From positions 1-64,000 of the forward strand of contig JAPKZB010000079.1 in the NCBI GenBank assembly GCA_026393985.1: a stretch of 64,000 nt of DNA, read 5' to 3'. Of this stretch, positions 24,546 through 34,044 are shown piece by piece. The translations under genes were made by a program, and so were the position numbers. The notes under the pieces are model-generated. The model saw only the letters and a program-made list of their open reading frames with translations, had not been told where the DNA came from and searched no databases. Every line of letters begins with the position of its first letter. Position 1 is the stretch's first letter. This stretch comes from Acidobacteriota bacterium (GTDB lineage Bacteria > Acidobacteriota > Terriglobia > Bryobacterales > Bryobacteraceae).

Positions 24546-27503
24546 ATGCTGCGCCTTTTGCTCCTCCCCCTGCTGGCCCTTCCGCTGGCCGGTCAGGGGC
24601 AGCCCATTGAGTTCAACCGGGACGTCCGGCCGATCCTTTCCGACCGCTGCTTCGCCTGCCACGGGCCCGACGCCGGGAATCGCAAAAGCCCGCTGCGCCT
24701 CGACAGCGAGGCCGGGGCGAGGCGGGGCATCGTGCCGGGCAAGCCCGAGCAGTCGCCGATTATTCAGCGCATCACTTCGACCAACAGAGCCCTGCGGATG
24801 CCGCCACAATACGCCGGGCACGACCGGCTGCCGGACCGCGATATCGAAACGCTGCGCCGCTGGATCGCCGCCGGGGCGCCGTGGCAGAACCATTGGGCCT
24901 TCGTGCCGCCCAAGCGCGGGGCCGGGGGCGGCATCGATACCTTTATCGACGCCCGTCTCGAAAGAGAAGGCCTGCGGCCGAACGCTCCGGCGAGTAAGTC
25001 CACGCTGCTGCGCCGGGTGACGCTCGACCTCACCGGGCTGCCGCCCACCCCCGCCGAGGTGCAGGCTTTTCTCGCCGACTCCTCGCCCGAGGCCTATGTC
25101 AAAGTCGTCGACCGGCTGCTCGCGAGCCCCGCCCACGCCGAACGGCAGGCCGTGCGGTGGCTCGACTACGCTCGCTACTCCGATACCAACGGCTACCAGT
25201 CCGATGGGGTCCGGGATATGTGGCGGTGGCGCGACTGGGTGATTGACGCCTTTGCCCGCAACCAGCCGTTTGATCAGTTCACCATCGAGCAGATTGCCGG
25301 GGATATGCTGCCGCAGGCGACGCGGGCGCAGCGGATCGCCACGGGCTTTCACCGCAACCACCGGACATCGGCCGAGGGCGGGATTGTCGATGAAGAGTTT
25401 CGCGTTGAGTATGTCGCCGATCGCGTGGAGACGACGAGTAACGTCTGGCTCGGCCTGACGGTGGGCTGCGCGCGGTGCCACGACCATAAGTACGACCCGG
25501 TGAAGCAGCGGGAGTTCTATCAACTGTTCGCCTTCTTTAATAACATCCCGGACGAACGCGGGTTTGTCTATAACTTCGGCAACGAGAAACCCTTTATCAA
25601 GGCGCCGACGCCGCCGCAGGAGGCCGAGTTGAACCGGCTCGGCGCGCTGCGCGATGCGGCCGCCGCGCGGTGGCAGGCCGCGGGCAAAACCTTTGAAAAG
25701 GCGCTGCGGAAGTGGAAGCCGCCGGTGGGGGAGTGGGCGCCGCCGGAGGGGCTCGTGGTCAACCACAAGCTTGAGCAGTTTACGGCACCCGTGGATCTTG
25801 GTAAAGACGTCGCTAAGTTTAACCATCGCGATCCGTTTACGCTTTCGGCGTGGATCCGACCGGAGCAGCCGCGGGGGGCGATTGTCACCCGGGTGGAGGA
25901 CCATTGGGAGGGGACCGGTTACGGCCTGTATCTGGTGGACCAGAAGCTGCGGTTTCATTACACGTTCCGGTGGTCGGACTTAGGGGTCCGCGTTGAGACG
26001 AAAGCGCCGCTGGTATTGAATGAGTGGCAGCATGTGGCGGTGAGTTACGACGGCGGGATGTATGCCAAGGGGATTCACCTGTATGTGAACGGCGTGGAGC
26101 AACCGATGCAGGTGATCTTTGACCAGAACCTGTGGCCGGTGGACAACAAGGTGCCGTTCCGGATTGGGGCGGGGGCGGGGTTGGGCTACCGGGGCGGGAT
26201 TGATCAGGTGCGGGTTTGGAGCCGGGCGTTGAGCGCGGCGGAGGTTTCGACGCTGCCGGTGCGGGAGGACCTGGCGACGCTCGCGCGGCGGAAGCAGCGG
26301 TCGGCGGCGGAGCAGGCTAAGTTGGCGCTGGCGTTTGAGCAGCAGTATCTGCCCCCGGCGCTGCAGGCGCTGCGCGAGGCTGTGCGCGAAGCCGGGAAGG
26401 CTTACGAGAAGTATCTGGCGACGGTGCCGACGGTGATGGTGATGGAAGAAGGCCCGGCGAAGGACGCCTTTGTGCTGCGCCGGGGCGCGTACGATCAGCG
26501 GGGCGAGAAGGTGGCGCCGGCGGTGCCGGGCTTTCTGCCGCCCTTGCCGCCGGGGGCGGCGGCCAACCGGTTGAGTCTGGCGCGGTGGCTGGTGAGCCGG
26601 GAGAATCCGTTGACGGCGCGGGTGCAGGTGAACCGGTTGTGGCAGTCGTTTTTCGGCACAGGGATTGTGAAGACGGTGGACGATTTTGGCTCGCAGGGGG
26701 AGTGGCCGTCGCACATGGAGCTGCTGGACTGGCTGGCGGTGGAGTTTATGGATTCGGGCTGGGATCTGCGGCACATGGAGCGGCTGATGGTGATGAGCCG
26801 GGCGTATCAGCGGGCGTCGACGGTGACGGCGGAGGTGTTGAGCCGGGACCCGGACAACCGGCTGCTGGCGCGGGGGCCGCGGCTGCGGCTGGCGGCGCCG
26901 TTTATCCGGGATCAGGCGTTGGCGGTGTCGGGCTTGCTCGTGCCGAAGGTGGGCGGGTCGAGCGTGAAGCCGTATCAGCCGGAGGGTTTGTGGCAGGAGC
27001 TGGCGGGCGGGGCGGGTTATAAGGCGGACAAGGGCGAGGGGCTGTACCGGCGGAGCCTGTACACGTACTGGAAGCGGACGATTGCGCCGCCGAGCATGAT
27101 CAACTTCGACGCGGCGACGCGGGAGGTGTGTACGGTGCGGGAGAGCCGGACCAATACGCCGCTGCAGGCGCTGAACCTGATGAACGACGTCGCCTATCTT
27201 GAGGCGGCGCGGAAGCTGGGCGAACGGGTGCTGCGCGAGGGCGGGGCGACGGACGCCGAGCGGATACAGTATGCCGTGCTGGTGGTTTTGGGGCGGGGGG
27301 TGAAGCCGGGGGAGGGGGAGACGCTGGGGCGGACGCTCGACCGCTTTCGAGCACGTTACGAAACGAACCCAATTTCCGCTAAGTCCATTATAAATCAAGG
27401 AGATAGCGCCGTTGATGCGGCGTTTTCGGCCCCCGAGCTGGCCGCCTGGACGACGATTGGGAGCCTGTTGCTGAACCTGGACGAGACCATTACGAAGGAT
27501 TAA
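24546..27503 (+). CDS. PSD1 cytochrome with LamG domain (PSCyt1-DUF1549-LamG-DUF1553)
   Basis: A 985-residue exported protein. Signal peptide 1-17; planctomycete-type cytochrome c domain with CFACH (35-39); DUF1549 ([19 protein letters not shown], then a second haem motif CARCH at 308-312); a LamG/concanavalin-like domain in the middle ([39 protein letters not shown]); and DUF1553 at the C-terminus ([35 protein letters not shown]). The LamG insertion suggests carbohydrate binding. The DUF1501 partner starts within the stop codon (TAATG). A less GC-rich patch near 27363-27420 codes the last 50 residues. Reaction unknown. Confidence 0.9.
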   Translation: MLRLLLLPLLALPLAGQGQPIEFNRDVRPILSDRCFACHGPDAGNRKSPLRLDSEAGARRGIVPGKPEQSPIIQRITSTNRALRMPPQYAGHDRLPDRDIETLRRWIAAGAPWQNHWAFVPPKRGAGGGIDTFIDARLEREGLRPNAPASKSTLLRRVTLDLTGLPPTPAEVQAFLADSSPEAYVKVVDRLLASPAHAERQAVRWLDYARYSDTNGYQSDGVRDMWRWRDWVIDAFARNQPFDQFTIEQIAGDMLPQATRAQRIATGFHRNHRTSAEGGIVDEEFRVEYVADRVETTSNVWLGLTVGCARCHDHKYDPVKQREFYQLFAFFNNIPDERGFVYNFGNEKPFIKAPTPPQEAELNRLGALRDAAAARWQAAGKTFEKALRKWKPPVGEWAPPEGLVVNHKLEQFTAPVDLGKDVAKFNHRDPFTLSAWIRPEQPRGAIVTRVEDHWEGTGYGLYLVDQKLRFHYTFRWSDLGVRVETKAPLVLNEWQHVAVSYDGGMYAKGIHLYVNGVEQPMQVIFDQNLWPVDNKVPFRIGAGAGLGYRGGIDQVRVWSRALSAAEVSTLPVREDLATLARRKQRSAAEQAKLALAFEQQYLPPALQALREAVREAGKAYEKYLATVPTVMVMEEGPAKDAFVLRRGAYDQRGEKVAPAVPGFLPPLPPGAAANRLSLARWLVSRENPLTARVQVNRLWQSFFGTGIVKTVDDFGSQGEWPSHMELLDWLAVEFMDSGWDLRHMERLMVMSRAYQRASTVTAEVLSRDPDNRLLARGPRLRLAAPFIRDQALAVSGLLVPKVGGSSVKPYQPEGLWQELAGGAGYKADKGEGLYRRSLYTYWKRTIAPPSMINFDAATREVCTVRESRTNTPLQALNLMNDVAYLEAARKLGERVLREGGATDAERIQYAVLVVLGRGVKPGEGETLGRTLDRFRARYETNPISAKSIINQGDSAVDAAFSAPELAAWTTIGSLLLNLDETITKD

Positions 27504-28882
27504 TGTTCATGACCCGACGCCAATTTCTTGCCTCTTCGACGACCGGGATCGCGGCCTTTCAGCACCTGGAAGGCAAGGAGCCGTATCACCATGCGCCGCG
27601 GGCGAAGCGGGTGATTTACCTGTTTCAGTCCGGGGGGCCGTCGCAGCTGGAGACCTTTGACTATAAGCCGAAGTTGAAGGACATTTACAAGTCCGAGCTG
27701 CCGGATTCGATCCGGCGGGGGCAGCGGTTGACGGGGATGTCGGGGCAGCAGGCGAGTTTTCCGGTGGTGCCTTCGAAGTTCGGCTTTGCGCGGCACGGGC
27801 AGAGCGGGACATGGGTGAGCGATCTGCTGCCGCATACGGCGAAGGTCATTGATGACCTGGCGGTGGTGCGGAGTTTGCATACCGAGGCGATTAACCATGA
27901 CCCGGCGGTGACGTTTTTGCAGACGGGGTCGCAGATTGCGGGGCGGCCGAGTATTGGCAGTTGGGTGAGTTACGGGTTGGGGAGCGAGTCGAAGAACCTG
28001 CCGGGGTTTATTGTGCTGATTTCACCGGGGGCGGGGGGCGGGGGGCAGCCGCTGTATGACCGGTTGTGGGGGGCGGGTTTTCTGCCGTCGCGCTATCAGG
28101 GGGTGAAGTTCCGGAGCGTGGGGTCGCCGGTGCTGTATCTCAATGATCCGGAGGGATTTAGCCGGGAGGACCGGCGGGCGTATCTTGATGCGCTGGCGGA
28201 GTTGAACCAGAAGAATCTGGAAGAGTCGGGCGATCCGGAGATTTCGACGCGGATTGCGCAGTATGAGATGGCGTTTCGGATGCAGGCTTCCGTGCCGGAG
28301 TTGACGGATTTGAGCAAGGAGCCGCAGAGTACGTTTGACCTGTACGGGGCGGATGCGCGGAAGCCGGGCACGTTTGGCTATAACTGTTTGATGGCGCGGC
28401 GGTTAGCCGAGCGCGGGGTGCGGTTTATTCAGCTCTACCACCGGGATTGGGACCACCACGGGGGACTCGTGAAGGGTATGCCGGCGCGGTGCCGGGAGAC
28501 GGACCAGCCGGCGGCGGCGCTGGTGCGGGATTTGAAGCAGCGGGGGATGCTGGACGATACGCTGGTGGTTTGGGGCGGGGAGTTCGGGCGGACGGTGTAC
28601 TGTCAGGGCCAACTGAAGGAAGACGACTACGGGCGGGACCATCATCCGCGTTGTTTTTCGATGTGGATGGCGGGTGGGGGCGTGAAGCCGGGGGTTGTGT
28701 ACGGCGAGACGGATGAGTATAGCTACAACGTCGTGAAAGATCCGGTGCACGTGCATGATCTGCAGGCGACGCTGCTGCACCTGCTGGGGATGGACCATAC
28801 GCGGCTGACCTACCGGTTTCAGGGGCGGTACTTCCGGCTGACGGACGTGCACGGGGCGGTGGTGAAGCCGCTGTTGGCGTAG
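27503..28882 (+). CDS. DUF1501 Tat-exported protein
   Basis: A 459-residue DUF1501 protein, a member of the alkaline phosphatase/sulfatase-like fold group. It opens with a Tat-like signal ([16 protein letters not shown]) and shows family segments: [84 protein letters not shown] and [20 protein letters not shown] 27503 overlaps the PSD1 stop; a second ATG two codons later is also possible. The coupling implies equal expression with the cytochrome. Enzymatic activity unproven for the family. Confidence 0.88.
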   Translation: MFMTRRQFLASSTTGIAAFQHLEGKEPYHHAPRAKRVIYLFQSGGPSQLETFDYKPKLKDIYKSELPDSIRRGQRLTGMSGQQASFPVVPSKFGFARHGQSGTWVSDLLPHTAKVIDDLAVVRSLHTEAINHDPAVTFLQTGSQIAGRPSIGSWVSYGLGSESKNLPGFIVLISPGAGGGGQPLYDRLWGAGFLPSRYQGVKFRSVGSPVLYLNDPEGFSREDRRAYLDALAELNQKNLEESGDPEISTRIAQYEMAFRMQASVPELTDLSKEPQSTFDLYGADARKPGTFGYNCLMARRLAERGVRFIQLYHRDWDHHGGLVKGMPARCRETDQPAAALVRDLKQRGMLDDTLVVWGGEFGRTVYCQGQLKEDDYGRDHHPRCFSMWMAGGGVKPGVVYGETDEYSYNVVKDPVHVHDLQATLLHLLGMDHTRLTYRFQGRYFRLTDVHGAVVKPLLA

Positions 28883-28901
28883 AATTAATTCTGGACTGGG
28901 C

Positions 28902-30710
28902 ATGTTAAAGTTTCTTCTTCTTCTGGCTCCGGCGGCGTTGGCGGCGGACCCTTTCACGTTTGCCGAGGCGCAGGGGTTGCTGCGGACGCACTGCGCGAAG
29001 TGCCACGGGGGGAAGGTGGCGCTGGGCGGATTTAACTTCGCGCAGTTTCCGGACGAGGCTTCGCTGCTGACGCGGTCGAAGGTGTGGGCGCGGGCGGGGA
29101 ATCTGATCCGGGAGGGGGAGATGCCGCCGCCGGGGAATCCGGCGCTGTCGCTCGAGGACCGGGACCGGTTTTCGACGTGGCTGGCGACGACGCTGCACCA
29201 GGCGGCGTGCGCGGACGGGATAACGCCGCCGGCGTTTCCGCTGCGGCGGCTGAACCGGAACGAGTACACGGCGACGGTGCGGGACCTGCTGAATATTCCG
29301 GTGAACGCGGGGCGGAACCTGCCGATTGACGGGGCGGGCGGGGAGGGTTTTGACAACGCGGCCGAGACGCTCTTTCTTTCGCCGATTCACGCGGAGAAGT
29401 ATTTGGAGGCGGCCAAGATTGCGCTCGACTACGCGATGCGGGATCCGAAGTCGCGGGCGGCGTTTTTGACGCCGCAGCCGGATGCGCGGGCTACCCTGAC
29501 GGCGCTGCTGCCGCGGGCGTTCCGGCGGCCGGTGACGCCGGCCGAGATTGACCGTTACGTGGCGCTGTTTCAGGCGGCCGAGAAGCGGGGGGATACCTAC
29601 GATGAGGCGATCAGCTACGCGATTCAGGGGGTGATGTTGTCGCCGCATTTTCTGTTCCGGCTCGAGAGTTCGACGCCGGACTATGCGCTGGCGAGCCGGT
29701 TGAGCTATTTTCTGTGGGGCGGGATGCCGGACGCTGAGTTGTTCAAGCTGGCCGGCGAGGGGAAGCTGTCGGATCCGGCGGTGCTGAGCGCGCAGGCGGT
29801 GCGGCTGTTGAAAGACCAGAGGTCGCGGGAGTTTGCCGAGAATTTCGTGGGGCAGTGGCTGTCGATCCGGGAGTTGGGGCGGGATATCAAGCCGGATGCG
29901 AAGGTGGCGGGGGATTACTATGAGACCGAGGTGGAGTCGGGGATCCGCTATGAGCCGGCGCTGTTTTTCCACGAGATTCTGATGCAGAACGAGCCGCTGA
30001 CCTATCTGCTGGACGCGCCGTATTCGGTGGTGAGCAGCAAGCTGGCGCGGTATTACGGGATGACGCCGACGGGGATCCGGCAGCAGCCGGTGCGGTTCAA
30101 CCTGCCGCCGGGTTCGCACCGGGGCGGATTGCTGGGGATGGCGGCGGTGCTGGCGGTGAGTTCGTATCCGACGCGGACGAGTCCGGTGTTGCGGGGCAAG
30201 TGGATCTTGGAGTCGCTGCTGGGGACGCCGCCGCCGCCGCCGCCGCCGAACGTGCCGGAGTTGAAGGAGCACGAGGGGGGGACGCCGCAGACGCTGCGGG
30301 CGCGGCTGGAGCAGCACCGGGCGAACCCGGTGTGCGGGTCGTGCCATAGCCGGATTGATCCGCTGGGGTTTGGTCTTGAGAACTACGACTCGGTGGGCCG
30401 GTGGCGGGAGACAGACGCCGGGCAGCCGATTGATGCTTCCGGGGTGCTGCCGGACGGGACGCGCTACCGGGGCGTGGATGAGCTCAAGAAAGTGCTGCTC
30501 AGCAAAAAGAAGCAGATTGTGCGGAATTTGACGGGGAAGATGCTGGGCTACGCGTTGGGACGGGGCTTGACGGCCGAGGATGAGTGCGCGGTGGACCAGA
30601 TTGTGACCGCGGTTGAGCGCGCCGATTATAAGGCGCATACTTTAATTACGGAGATTGTCCGGAGTGCTTCGTTTCGGGCGGAGACAGGCCGGCAGGAGAC
30701 AAAACGATGA
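28902..30710 (+). CDS. DUF1587/DUF1592/DUF1588/DUF1585 diheme cytochrome, short form
   Basis: A 602-residue exported cytochrome. Signal peptide 1-15, haem motif CAKCH (31-35), DUF1587 (RRLNRNEYTATVRDLLNIP), DUF1595 (PRAFRRPVTPAEIDRYVALF), DUF1592 (ASRLSYFLWGGMPDAEL), DUF1588 (YPTRTSPVLRGKWILESLLG) with CGSCH (478-482), and DUF1585 (LTGKMLGYALGRGL). A run of eight prolines lies between DUF1592 and the second haem. It lacks the 300-residue insertion of the homologue at 6799. It begins 19 bases after the DUF1501 stop, and its own DUF1552 partner overlaps by four bases. Confidence 0.9.
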   Translation: MLKFLLLLAPAALAADPFTFAEAQGLLRTHCAKCHGGKVALGGFNFAQFPDEASLLTRSKVWARAGNLIREGEMPPPGNPALSLEDRDRFSTWLATTLHQAACADGITPPAFPLRRLNRNEYTATVRDLLNIPVNAGRNLPIDGAGGEGFDNAAETLFLSPIHAEKYLEAAKIALDYAMRDPKSRAAFLTPQPDARATLTALLPRAFRRPVTPAEIDRYVALFQAAEKRGDTYDEAISYAIQGVMLSPHFLFRLESSTPDYALASRLSYFLWGGMPDAELFKLAGEGKLSDPAVLSAQAVRLLKDQRSREFAENFVGQWLSIRELGRDIKPDAKVAGDYYETEVESGIRYEPALFFHEILMQNEPLTYLLDAPYSVVSSKLARYYGMTPTGIRQQPVRFNLPPGSHRGGLLGMAAVLAVSSYPTRTSPVLRGKWILESLLGTPPPPPPPNVPELKEHEGGTPQTLRARLEQHRANPVCGSCHSRIDPLGFGLENYDSVGRWRETDAGQPIDASGVLPDGTRYRGVDELKKVLLSKKKQIVRNLTGKMLGYALGRGLTAEDECAVDQIVTAVERADYKAHTLITEIVRSASFRAETGRQETKR

Positions 30711-32044
30711 AACCCTTATCTCGCAGGACTCTTTTGCGTGGCACGGGCGCCGCGCTGGCGTTGCCGTGGCTCGAGGCGATGGGGGCGACAGGCCCGGCGG
30801 CCAAGCGCGCGGGGGCGAAGGCTCCGGTGCGGATGGCGGCGCTGTATATGCCGAACGGGATTCATCCTGGAATGTGGACGCCGGCGGGCGTGGGGCGGGA
30901 GTTTACGCTGGCGCCGACTTTGACGCCGCTCGAGCCTTTTAAGAAGAGCCTGATTGTGGCGACGAACCTGTGGAACCAGGGTTCGAAGGGTGGCGATGGC
31001 CACTACGTGAAGCTGTCGGGATTCCTGACGTGTACGACGGTGACCAAGACGCTGGGCGTGGACATCAACTGCAACGGCATTTCGATGGACCAGGTGGCGG
31101 CGCAGCGGGCGGGGCAGTTGACGCCGTTTGCTTCGCTCGAGCTGGGGGTGAGCCCGGTGACGACCGGGGTGGACCGGAACGTGGGCTATACGCGGGTGTA
31201 CGGTTCGCACATTGCGTGGAGCGGCCATACGAATCCGCTGGCGCGGGAGATTAATCCGCAGTCGGTGTACGAGCGGCTGCTGCGGGCGACCAAGCCGGCG
31301 GCGGGGAACGGGCCGCGGAACGATGCGCAGCTACTGGACCTCGTGCTCGAGGATGCGCGGCAGTTGCGGGCGCAGTTGGGGCGGGCCGATCAGGTGCGGA
31401 TGGATGAGTATTTGAGCGTGGTGCGTTCGCTTGAGGAGCGTTTGCAGCGGGCGACGACGCCGGCGCAGCGGAAGTGGAAGCCGCGGGTGGCGATTGACCC
31501 GGCGGCGAAGCCGGAGGCGCAGCCGAAGGATTTCGCGGACCATGTGCGGCTGATGATGGACATGATCGCGCTGGCGTTTCAGACCGATTCGACGCGGATT
31601 GCCACCTTCATTTTCGGCAACGAGGTGACGAACCAGAACTTTTCGTTTGTGGACGGGGTGAAGGGCGGGCACCATTCGATTTCGCATCACATGGATGACG
31701 CTGAGCAGATGCGGCAATATCAGCTGATTAACCAGTGGCACGTGGCGCAATATGCTTATTTGTTGGGCAAACTGGCGGCGATGCCGGAGGGCGAGAGCAA
31801 CGTGCTGGCGAATTCGATGATTCTGTTCGGGGCGGGTTTCCGGGACGGGAACAAGCATGATCCGCACAATCTGCCGATTCTGGTGGCGGGCGGGGGCGGG
31901 GGCCGTTTGCAGACGGGTCAGCACCTGATCTACGGGCCGGATTCGCCGCTGTCGAACCTGTATGTTTCGATGCTGGATGCGTTTGGGACGCCGGTGGAGC
32001 GGTTTGCGGATAGCACGGGTCCGGCGCGGGGGGTGTTGGCCTAG
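30707..32044 (+). CDS. DUF1552 Tat-exported protein
   Basis: A 445-residue DUF1552 protein with a Tat-like leader (SRRTLLRGTGAALALPWLEA). Family features include MAALYMPNGIHPGMWTP, LTPLEPFKKSLIVATNL, SGFLTCTTVTKTLGVDINC, VRMDEYLSVVRSLEERLQR and DGVKGGHHSISHHMDD. ATGA overlap with the cytochrome stop shows translational coupling. Homologous to the 9805 gene, which sits in the same position behind the other DUF1592-type cytochrome. The PA14-like gene begins nine bases downstream. Confidence 0.88.
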   Translation: MKPLSRRTLLRGTGAALALPWLEAMGATGPAAKRAGAKAPVRMAALYMPNGIHPGMWTPAGVGREFTLAPTLTPLEPFKKSLIVATNLWNQGSKGGDGHYVKLSGFLTCTTVTKTLGVDINCNGISMDQVAAQRAGQLTPFASLELGVSPVTTGVDRNVGYTRVYGSHIAWSGHTNPLAREINPQSVYERLLRATKPAAGNGPRNDAQLLDLVLEDARQLRAQLGRADQVRMDEYLSVVRSLEERLQRATTPAQRKWKPRVAIDPAAKPEAQPKDFADHVRLMMDMIALAFQTDSTRIATFIFGNEVTNQNFSFVDGVKGGHHSISHHMDDAEQMRQYQLINQWHVAQYAYLLGKLAAMPEGESNVLANSMILFGAGFRDGNKHDPHNLPILVAGGGGGRLQTGQHLIYGPDSPLSNLYVSMLDAFGTPVERFADSTGPARGVLA

Positions 32045-32052
32045 AGGGGCCG

Positions 32053-32610
32053 GTGAAGCGGCGGACGTTTCTGCTGGCCGGGGCGGCGGCGCGGGGCGCG
32101 GCGGGGCAGGGCATTGGCAGGAAAGACCCGGCAGGAAAGACCCGGCAGGAAAGACCCGGCGGGGAAGGACCCGGCGGGGAAGGACCCGGCGGGGAAGGAC
32201 CCGGCGGGGAAGGACCCAGCCGGGAAAGACGTGGTGTTTGGCACGACTGGGCGGTGGGGACGTTATACGCGTCGTCGCTGGAGGTGATGCCGCAGAGTTT
32301 CACGCAGGGGTTTCCGGGGATCACAGACCGACGGGAGTGGTTTGCGATCGACTACCGGGCCAAGGTGTGGATTGCGAGGCCGGGGCTCTACCGATTTGCG
32401 CTGCTGTCGGATGACGGGGCGAAGTTCTGGATCAACGAGAAGTTGGTGATTGACAACGACGGGCTGCACGCGCAGCTCGAGTGGGCGGGATCGGCGCGAC
32501 CGCCGGGGGAGGCATGGTCGGTGTTTCACACCGATCGGTACGTGGCGCCGGCGGCGGGAGAGCATCCGGCGGGTGAGGTGACCGAGATTATGCGGGCGTC
32601 GAACTGGTAG
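32053..32610 (+). CDS. PA14-like domain protein with repeat-encoded linker
   Basis: About 185 residues from a GTG start. A Tat-like leader (KRRTFLLAGAAARGAAGQG) is followed by a low-complexity linker made by tandem 14- and 15-bp repeats (32117-32218), then part of a PA14 domain: WFAIDYRAKVWIARPGLYRF, LLSDDGAKFWINEKLVIDND, GLHAQ. The usual second half of PA14 seems to be missing and the end (EVTEIMRASNW) is unrelated, so the gene may be truncated. PA14 domains bind sugars. Its 3' end overlaps the convergent aminotransferase by 23 bases. Last gene of the cytochrome run. Confidence 0.6.
   Translation: MKRRTFLLAGAAARGAAGQGIGRKDPAGKTRQERPGGEGPGGEGPGGEGPGGEGPSRERRGVWHDWAVGTLYASSLEVMPQSFTQGFPGITDRREWFAIDYRAKVWIARPGLYRFALLSDDGAKFWINEKLVIDNDGLHAQLEWAGSARPPGEAWSVFHTDRYVAPAAGEHPAGEVTEIMRASNW
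32117..32218 (+). repeat. Tandem array: 3 x 14 bp then 4 x 15 bp
   Basis: GCAGGAAAGACCCG occurs three times at 32117-32158 with a 14-bp period, then GCGGGGAAGGACCCG four times at 32159-32218 with a 15-bp period (last unit one mismatch); a degenerate unit follows. The 14-bp units are read in three successive frames, giving GRKDP, AGKTR and QERPG; the 15-bp units all give GEGPG-type residues. Confidence 0.95.
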
Positions 32611-33928
32611 CGAGGGTGGCGGCGAACTGGTGGACTTTGGCGATGGCGGCGGCGATGTCTTCCATGTCGCGTTTGTCGCCGAGGAGCATGGTTTGGGTGA
32701 ACCAGACGGCTTCGCTGCAGACGCGATCGTTGACGGGGAGTTCGTTTTGTTCCCGCCATTGCTTGAGGCGGGCGGGGCCGTAGAGGCGCTGGTAGCCGCG
32801 GGAGTTGAGGATGTTTTCAAGGAACGGCTGGCGGTTGAGCGGGGAGTAGCCGCCCGAGGCGGGGATGCCTTCGGCGGCGAGGGCTTTGAGGAATTTGGCG
32901 CGGGGGAGGTTGGCGAAGTGGGCGGCGTCGTAGCGGAACATGTAGAGATGCCAGGCGCTGCGGGTGGCGCCGGTGGGCCAGGCGGCGGGGGTGATGCCGG
33001 GGATCTGGCGGAGGAGTTGGGAGAGGTGGGCGGCGTTTTCGTCGCGGCGCTTGGACTGGGTTTCGAGGCGCTCCATCTGGGCCATGAGGAGGGCGGCCTG
33101 GAACTCGGTGAGGCGGAGGTTGGCGCCCTGGGCGGTGGGGGCGCCGGACCAGCCGCTCATGAAGGCGCTGCTGCCGGCGGCGGGCTTGCGGGTGTTGGAG
33201 TTGTTGTGGAAGGAGTAGCAGCGTTCGATGAAGTCCCCGTCGTTCGAGACGATGGCGCCGCCTTCACCGGAGTTGAGATTTTTCGAGCCCTGGAAGCTGA
33301 AGGTGCCGGCGTGGCCGAGGGTGCCGACGCGTTGACCTTTCCATTCGGCGAGGTGAGCCTGGGCGGCGTCTTCAAGAACCTTGAGGCCTTTGGGCCGGGC
33401 GGCGGCGAGGACGCCGTCGAGGTCGGCGGGGGTGCCGGCGATGTGGACGGGGATGACGGCGACGGTGCGGTCGGTGATGGCGGCGGGGATTTTAGCGGGA
33501 TCGATTTGGAAGGAGGCGGCGTCGGTATCGACGAAGACGGGGAGGGCGCATTTGGAGATAACGGCGTTGACGGTGGCGATGAAGGTGTAGGGGGGGACGA
33601 TGACTTCGTCGCCGGCCTGGACGTCGAGGCCGTGGAGGGCGACCATGAGGGCGCTGGTGCCGTTGGCGACGGCGAGGCAGTGTTTGGCGCCGAGGAGGGC
33701 GGCGTATTTCTGTTCGAAGGCGGCGACCTGCTGGCCGGTGCCGCGGTTCCATTTGCCGCTGGCGAGGACGCGGAGGAGGCCTTCCTGTTCGGGGGAGCTG
33801 GAGACGGGCCAACCGGGGAAGGGTTTGCGGCGGACGGGGTCTCCGCCGAGGGCGGCGGGTTTGGCGTGCGCTTGGGAAACGATAGTAACTCCGGCGGCTG
33901 CGGCGGCTACGGCCTCACGTCTGGTCAT
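32588..33928 (-). CDS. Tat-exported DegT/DnrJ/EryC1/StrS aminotransferase
   Basis: A 446-residue PLP enzyme of the DegT/ArnB type, which normally aminates keto-sugars. Recognisable are LAVANGTSALMVALHGL, DEVIVPPYTFIATVNAV, VLEDAAQAHLA and the PLP lysine in FSFQGSKNLNSGEGG. The N-terminus MTRREAVAAAAAGVTIVSQAHA is a twin-arginine signal, so the enzyme is predicted to leave the cytoplasm, which is odd for a sugar aminotransferase. Tat would allow export with the cofactor bound. No Shine-Dalgarno; TAGGAT ends six bases before ATG 33928. It converges on the PA14-like gene. Confidence 0.85.
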   Translation of the reverse strand: MTRREAVAAAAAGVTIVSQAHAKPAALGGDPVRRKPFPGWPVSSSPEQEGLLRVLASGKWNRGTGQQVAAFEQKYAALLGAKHCLAVANGTSALMVALHGLDVQAGDEVIVPPYTFIATVNAVISKCALPVFVDTDAASFQIDPAKIPAAITDRTVAVIPVHIAGTPADLDGVLAAARPKGLKVLEDAAQAHLAEWKGQRVGTLGHAGTFSFQGSKNLNSGEGGAIVSNDGDFIERCYSFHNNSNTRKPAAGSSAFMSGWSGAPTAQGANLRLTEFQAALLMAQMERLETQSKRRDENAAHLSQLLRQIPGITPAAWPTGATRSAWHLYMFRYDAAHFANLPRAKFLKALAAEGIPASGGYSPLNRQPFLENILNSRGYQRLYGPARLKQWREQNELPVNDRVCSEAVWFTQTMLLGDKRDMEDIAAAIAKVHQFAATLATSSTPA

Positions 33929-33934
33929 GCTCTT

Positions 33935-33940
33935 ATCCTA
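33935..33940 (-). promoter_or_regulatory. -10 box TAGGAT for DegT gene
   Basis: On the minus strand TAGGAT is followed by six bases (AAGAGC) and ATG 33928, with no ribosome-binding sequence. Confidence 0.55.
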
Positions 33941-34044
33941 ACCGAGATGGGCGGGAACCGGTGGCGTTCGGGCGTGGCATTTGATAGAGTTTCGGCCATG
34001 CAGCCGCCGGTTACGGGCCGCGGCTTTACTTTGAGGTTACGAGG

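Noticed and set aside
32117-32218. CRISPR-like array
   Set aside because: The units are 14-15 bp and directly adjacent, with no spacers and no cas genes nearby.
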